From the IMG/VR virus record IMGVR_UViG_3300037558_002065, positions 1 to 21,594 of that record: 21,594 nucleotides of DNA, one strand, 5' to 3'. The stretch comes from a virus. Numbering within the stretch: the first letter of the stretch is position 1; each line of letters opens with the position of its first letter. The translations under genes were made by a program, and so were the position numbers. Of this stretch, positions 19,678 through 21,594 are shown in pieces. The notes beneath the pieces were generated by a model. That model saw only the letters and a list, made by a program, of their open reading frames with translations. It was not told where the DNA came from and ran no database searches.

Positions 19678-20624
19678 AGCCAATGCTCGCAGGAAAGTTC
19701 GTACCAGAGAAGATTGAGGGCCAGCTCCCTCTCTTTGGGCAACCGAAACTTGACGGAATTCGCATGTTCATTCGTGATGGCGTCGCTTACACAAGGTCAC
19801 TGAAACCTGTTCGTTCAGAATGGGTGCAGAAGCTGGTGGAAGATGCTGGCTCAATTGTCAATGGATTAGATGGAGAGATCATCGCTGGAGATCCAACTGC
19901 CGAAGATTGCTATCGGCGAACTTCTTCATCGGTGATGTCCTATGCGAAGCCGGACGATGTCAGTTTTCACGTCTTTGACTTCTGGGATCACGAAGGCCAA
20001 TTCTTAAGAAGGAATTCTCATCTCAAGTCTCTCGCTCTGCCAAACTGGTGCCAGCTTGTCGATACTCAGCTTCTCCACAGCATGGAAGAGATCTCCATCT
20101 ACGAGGCTCAGCTTCTCGCCGAAGGCCACGAGGGAGTGATCCTTCGCTCTCCCGCTGGATTCTACAAGCATGGCCGAGGAACTCCCACTCAAGGAGAGTT
20201 GATCAAGCTGAAGCAGTTTCACGATACCGAGGCTCGGGTGACTGGCTTCATCGAGTTCATGCACAATGGCAACGAAGCCGACATCAATGCTCTCGGTTAC
20301 ATGGAACGGACTTCTCACCAGGAGAATCTCGTCGGCATGGAGATGCTTGGAGCCCTGACTGCCGAAGGTCAGTTCCCAGATGGAACGCCATACAAGGTCA
20401 GGATCGGAACTGGCTTTGACATGGCTCAGCGGCAAGAGATCTGGGATAACCAGATTGACTATCTCGGCAAGCTGGTCAAGTTCAAGTATTTCCCAGGCGG
20501 CGTGAAGGAAGCTCCTCGCTTTCCAGTCTTCTTGGGCTTTAGGGATGGGGACGACTTATCTTCGGCAGAGCCCAAGAAGAAGAAGGAGACCGTGGAACAG
20601 ACTCAAGGTGATTTGTTCGGTTAA
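19674..20624 (+). CDS. ATP-dependent DNA ligase
   Basis: The protein has 316 residues and seals nicks, for instance between Okazaki fragments, through an enzyme-AMP intermediate. Nucleotidyltransferase motifs are I Gln-Pro-Lys25-Leu-Asp-Gly-Ile-Arg (23-30), III Gly-Leu-Asp-Gly-Glu-Ile-Ile, IIIa Phe-His-Val-Phe-Asp-Phe-Trp, IV Glu-Gly-Val-Ile-Leu-Arg and V Ile-Lys-Leu-Lys. A C-terminal OB-fold region follows. The size is near that of T7-type ligases. The last residues are Gln-Gly-Asp-Leu-Phe-Gly (311-316), which fit a bacterial sliding-clamp-binding motif. The ribosome site is only a G-run (19662-19667), and the start overlaps the 51-residue ORF as ATGA. Confidence 0.95.
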   Translation: MKPMLAGKFVPEKIEGQLPLFGQPKLDGIRMFIRDGVAYTRSLKPVRSEWVQKLVEDAGSIVNGLDGEIIAGDPTAEDCYRRTSSSVMSYAKPDDVSFHVFDFWDHEGQFLRRNSHLKSLALPNWCQLVDTQLLHSMEEISIYEAQLLAEGHEGVILRSPAGFYKHGRGTPTQGELIKLKQFHDTEARVTGFIEFMHNGNEADINALGYMERTSHQENLVGMEMLGALTAEGQFPDGTPYKVRIGTGFDMAQRQEIWDNQIDYLGKLVKFKYFPGGVKEAPRFPVFLGFRDGDDLSSAEPKKKKETVEQTQGDLFG

Positions 20625-20644
20625 AGAATAATTGCACTTGTCAT

Positions 20645-20672
20645 TTGACCCTCTATATGCAAGGGTTATCGT
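20645..20672 (+). promoter_or_regulatory. Candidate promoter before the HTH regulator
   Basis: TTGACC (20645-20650, one mismatch) and TATCGT (20667-20672, two mismatches) are 16 bases apart in the only gap of this stretch. They lie 21 bases before the regulator's ATG. An overlapping pair, TTGCAC (20632-20637) and TATATG (20654-20659), is a weaker alternative. Confidence 0.45.
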
Positions 20673-20692
20673 GCCAACACAAGGAGGGCATT

Positions 20693-21067
20693 ATGAAAGC
20701 GAAAGCGAATGAGGCTGGTCTCCTCAAGTCATTTGAGGATCTCGGCGAAGTAATGAAGCCGGAAAAGAAGTTCTTCAACTCACCAATCGGCACATGCGAG
20801 CCGGTGGCTCTGTCTCGGTTAGTGGAAATCATTGGCAATCAGACGAAGGTCGGCAAGATGATCGGGGTCTCTGGCTCCCATATCAGTGCCTGTCTGAAGG
20901 CCAACGAAACTCGACTCTCCTATGAGCTCGCTGCTAAGGCGGTCCTCATAGAGATGGAACGAGAATCCACTCGTCCCACATTCTACTTCGTGGAAGTCCG
21001 CAGCGCTCAGCAGGAAGTCTTCGACGCCTTCCTTCGGGGCATGAACCTCAAGGCGACTACGCTATGA
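20693..21067 (+). CDS. Phage HTH regulator-like protein
   Basis: The protein has 124 residues with a strong AAGGAGG site (20681-20687) and its own likely promoter. A Cro-like helix-turn-helix is visible around residues 46-75: Leu-Val-Glu-Ile-Ile-Gly-Asn-Gln-Thr-Lys-Val-Gly-Lys-Met-Ile-Gly-Val-Ser, then Ser-His-Ile-Ser-Ala-Cys-Leu. The first 40 residues are polar and the tail (about 95-124) is a separate helix-rich piece. It probably regulates phage transcription. I cannot say whether it is an activator or a repressor. The stop overlaps the next start as ATGA. Confidence 0.75.
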   Translation: MKAKANEAGLLKSFEDLGEVMKPEKKFFNSPIGTCEPVALSRLVEIIGNQTKVGKMIGVSGSHISACLKANETRLSYELAAKAVLIEMERESTRPTFYFVEVRSAQQEVFDAFLRGMNLKATTL

Positions 21068-21594
21068 AGCATCTAGCTTTCGTCACCGATGGTGCGATCG
21101 ACCTTCGCTCGTTTACCACCTTCGGTTTCAACGCCAAGCCGAATACGACCAGCCCTATCGGGTTCTTCGGCACCGGCCTCAAGATCGCTACGGCGGTCAT
21201 CGCCCGGCTCGGTTGCAAGATGACCGTCATTGTCGACGGGGTGCAGCACGAGTTCTATACCAAGGAAACTCAGTTCCGTGGCAAGACCTTCCAGGTCATC
21301 CGGATGCGTAAGCGGAAGAGCATGCTCTCTCGCTGGCAGTACCAGGAGATGCCGTACACGACTGAGCTCGGCAAGAACTGGGAACCGTGGCAGGTGTTTC
21401 GTGAGCTGGAGTCAAACACTCGCGATGAAAACGGTCAGACATTAATCATTGATGAAGATGATCCACACGGTATGTCGTTCCTGAATGATGAGCACCGTGG
21501 CAAGACCGTGATTCTCATTGACGAACCGTCAGTGGTCAAGGCTTACGAGGAGCGTGATACGATCTTCCTGCCTCCAGAGTTGGAGCTCCGCACG
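21064..21594 (+). CDS. Phage protein with GHKL-like glycine motif (5' part, truncated by window end)
   Basis: The frame is open from ATG 21064 to the window end, 177 codons with no stop. Early on it has Ser-Pro-Ile-Gly-Phe-Phe-Gly-Thr-Gly-Leu-Lys-Ile-Ala (30-42), resembling the Gly-x-Phe-Gly-x-Gly-Leu-Lys nucleotide loop of GHKL ATPases. This is followed by Phe-Arg-Gly-Lys, Glu-Leu-Gly-Lys-Asn-Trp-Glu-Pro-Trp and Phe-Arg-Glu-Leu-Glu-Ser-Asn-Thr. Phages have a poorly known family with this pattern. The glycine loop hints at ATP binding, but a GHKL Asn/Asp box ahead of it is not clear. Codons are GC-ending. Confidence 0.8.
   Translation, partial: MKHLAFVTDGAIDLRSFTTFGFNAKPNTTSPIGFFGTGLKIATAVIARLGCKMTVIVDGVQHEFYTKETQFRGKTFQVIRMRKRKSMLSRWQYQEMPYTTELGKNWEPWQVFRELESNTRDENGQTLIIDEDDPHGMSFLNDEHRGKTVILIDEPSVVKAYEERDTIFLPPELELRT

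Overview
The window looks like the early DNA-metabolism region of a tailed double-stranded DNA phage. Every gene I can support lies on the + strand. Genes abut or overlap, very often as ATGA or TAATG stop/start junctions, and many encode phage-type replication and nucleotide enzymes. Base composition is moderately GC-rich with two much GC-richer patches. The B12-dependent ribonucleotide reductase and overall style suit a proteobacterial host, perhaps an alphaproteobacterium, but nothing here fixes the host.

Layout. 1-1735: a small coiled-coil phage protein and a probable single-stranded DNA-binding protein, closed by a strong intrinsic terminator. 1756-3540: a short basic protein, a RecD/Dda-like SF1 helicase and an unknown protein, closed by a second terminator. 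3550-7211: class II ribonucleotide reductase (NrdJ), a Lys/Ala/Glu-rich helical protein, and a protein of the alpha-glutamyl/putrescinyl-thymine pyrophosphorylase (amino acid:DNA transferase) class. 7214-7475: a broken galE remnant whose 3' end carries a near-consensus promoter. 7510-10322: a GT-A glycosyltransferase, two small proteins, a thymidylate synthase-fold nucleotide hydroxymethylase/methylase candidate and an HD 5'-nucleotidase. 10332-13589: a DUF3310 (T7 gp1.7-like) protein, a cupin-like protein and a family A DNA polymerase. 13582-16708: a Mom-like DNA-modifying acyltransferase-fold protein, a DUF1653-like protein, a MazG-like pyrophosphohydrolase, a dCTP deaminase/dUTPase-fold enzyme, a papain-like protein, a VRR-NUC-like nuclease and a tandem-HTH protein. 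16705-20624: an AEP primase-SF3 helicase, small proteins including a two-TM membrane protein and a 51-residue Arg/Gly/Ala-rich ORF inside a GC-rich patch, and an ATP-dependent DNA ligase. 20693-end: an HTH regulator and a truncated protein with a GHKL-like glycine motif.

How it fits together. The replisome parts (AEP primase-helicase, PolA, ligase, SSB-like, RecD-like helicase) are interleaved with genes that reshape the dNTP pool (NrdJ, dCTP deaminase-like, MazG-like, HD nucleotidase, TS-like, DUF3310) and with genes that modify bases in DNA (amino acid:DNA transferase class, glycosyltransferase, Mom-like). My main inference is that this phage carries hypermodified DNA: probably a 5-hydroxymethyluracil-derived thymine hypermodification, possibly with sugar decoration and/or a Mom-type adenine modification. 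The 5-hmdU DNA kinase usually paired with the amino acid:DNA transferase class is not in this window. The galE remnant beside the glycosyltransferase suggests that the sugar supply has changed.
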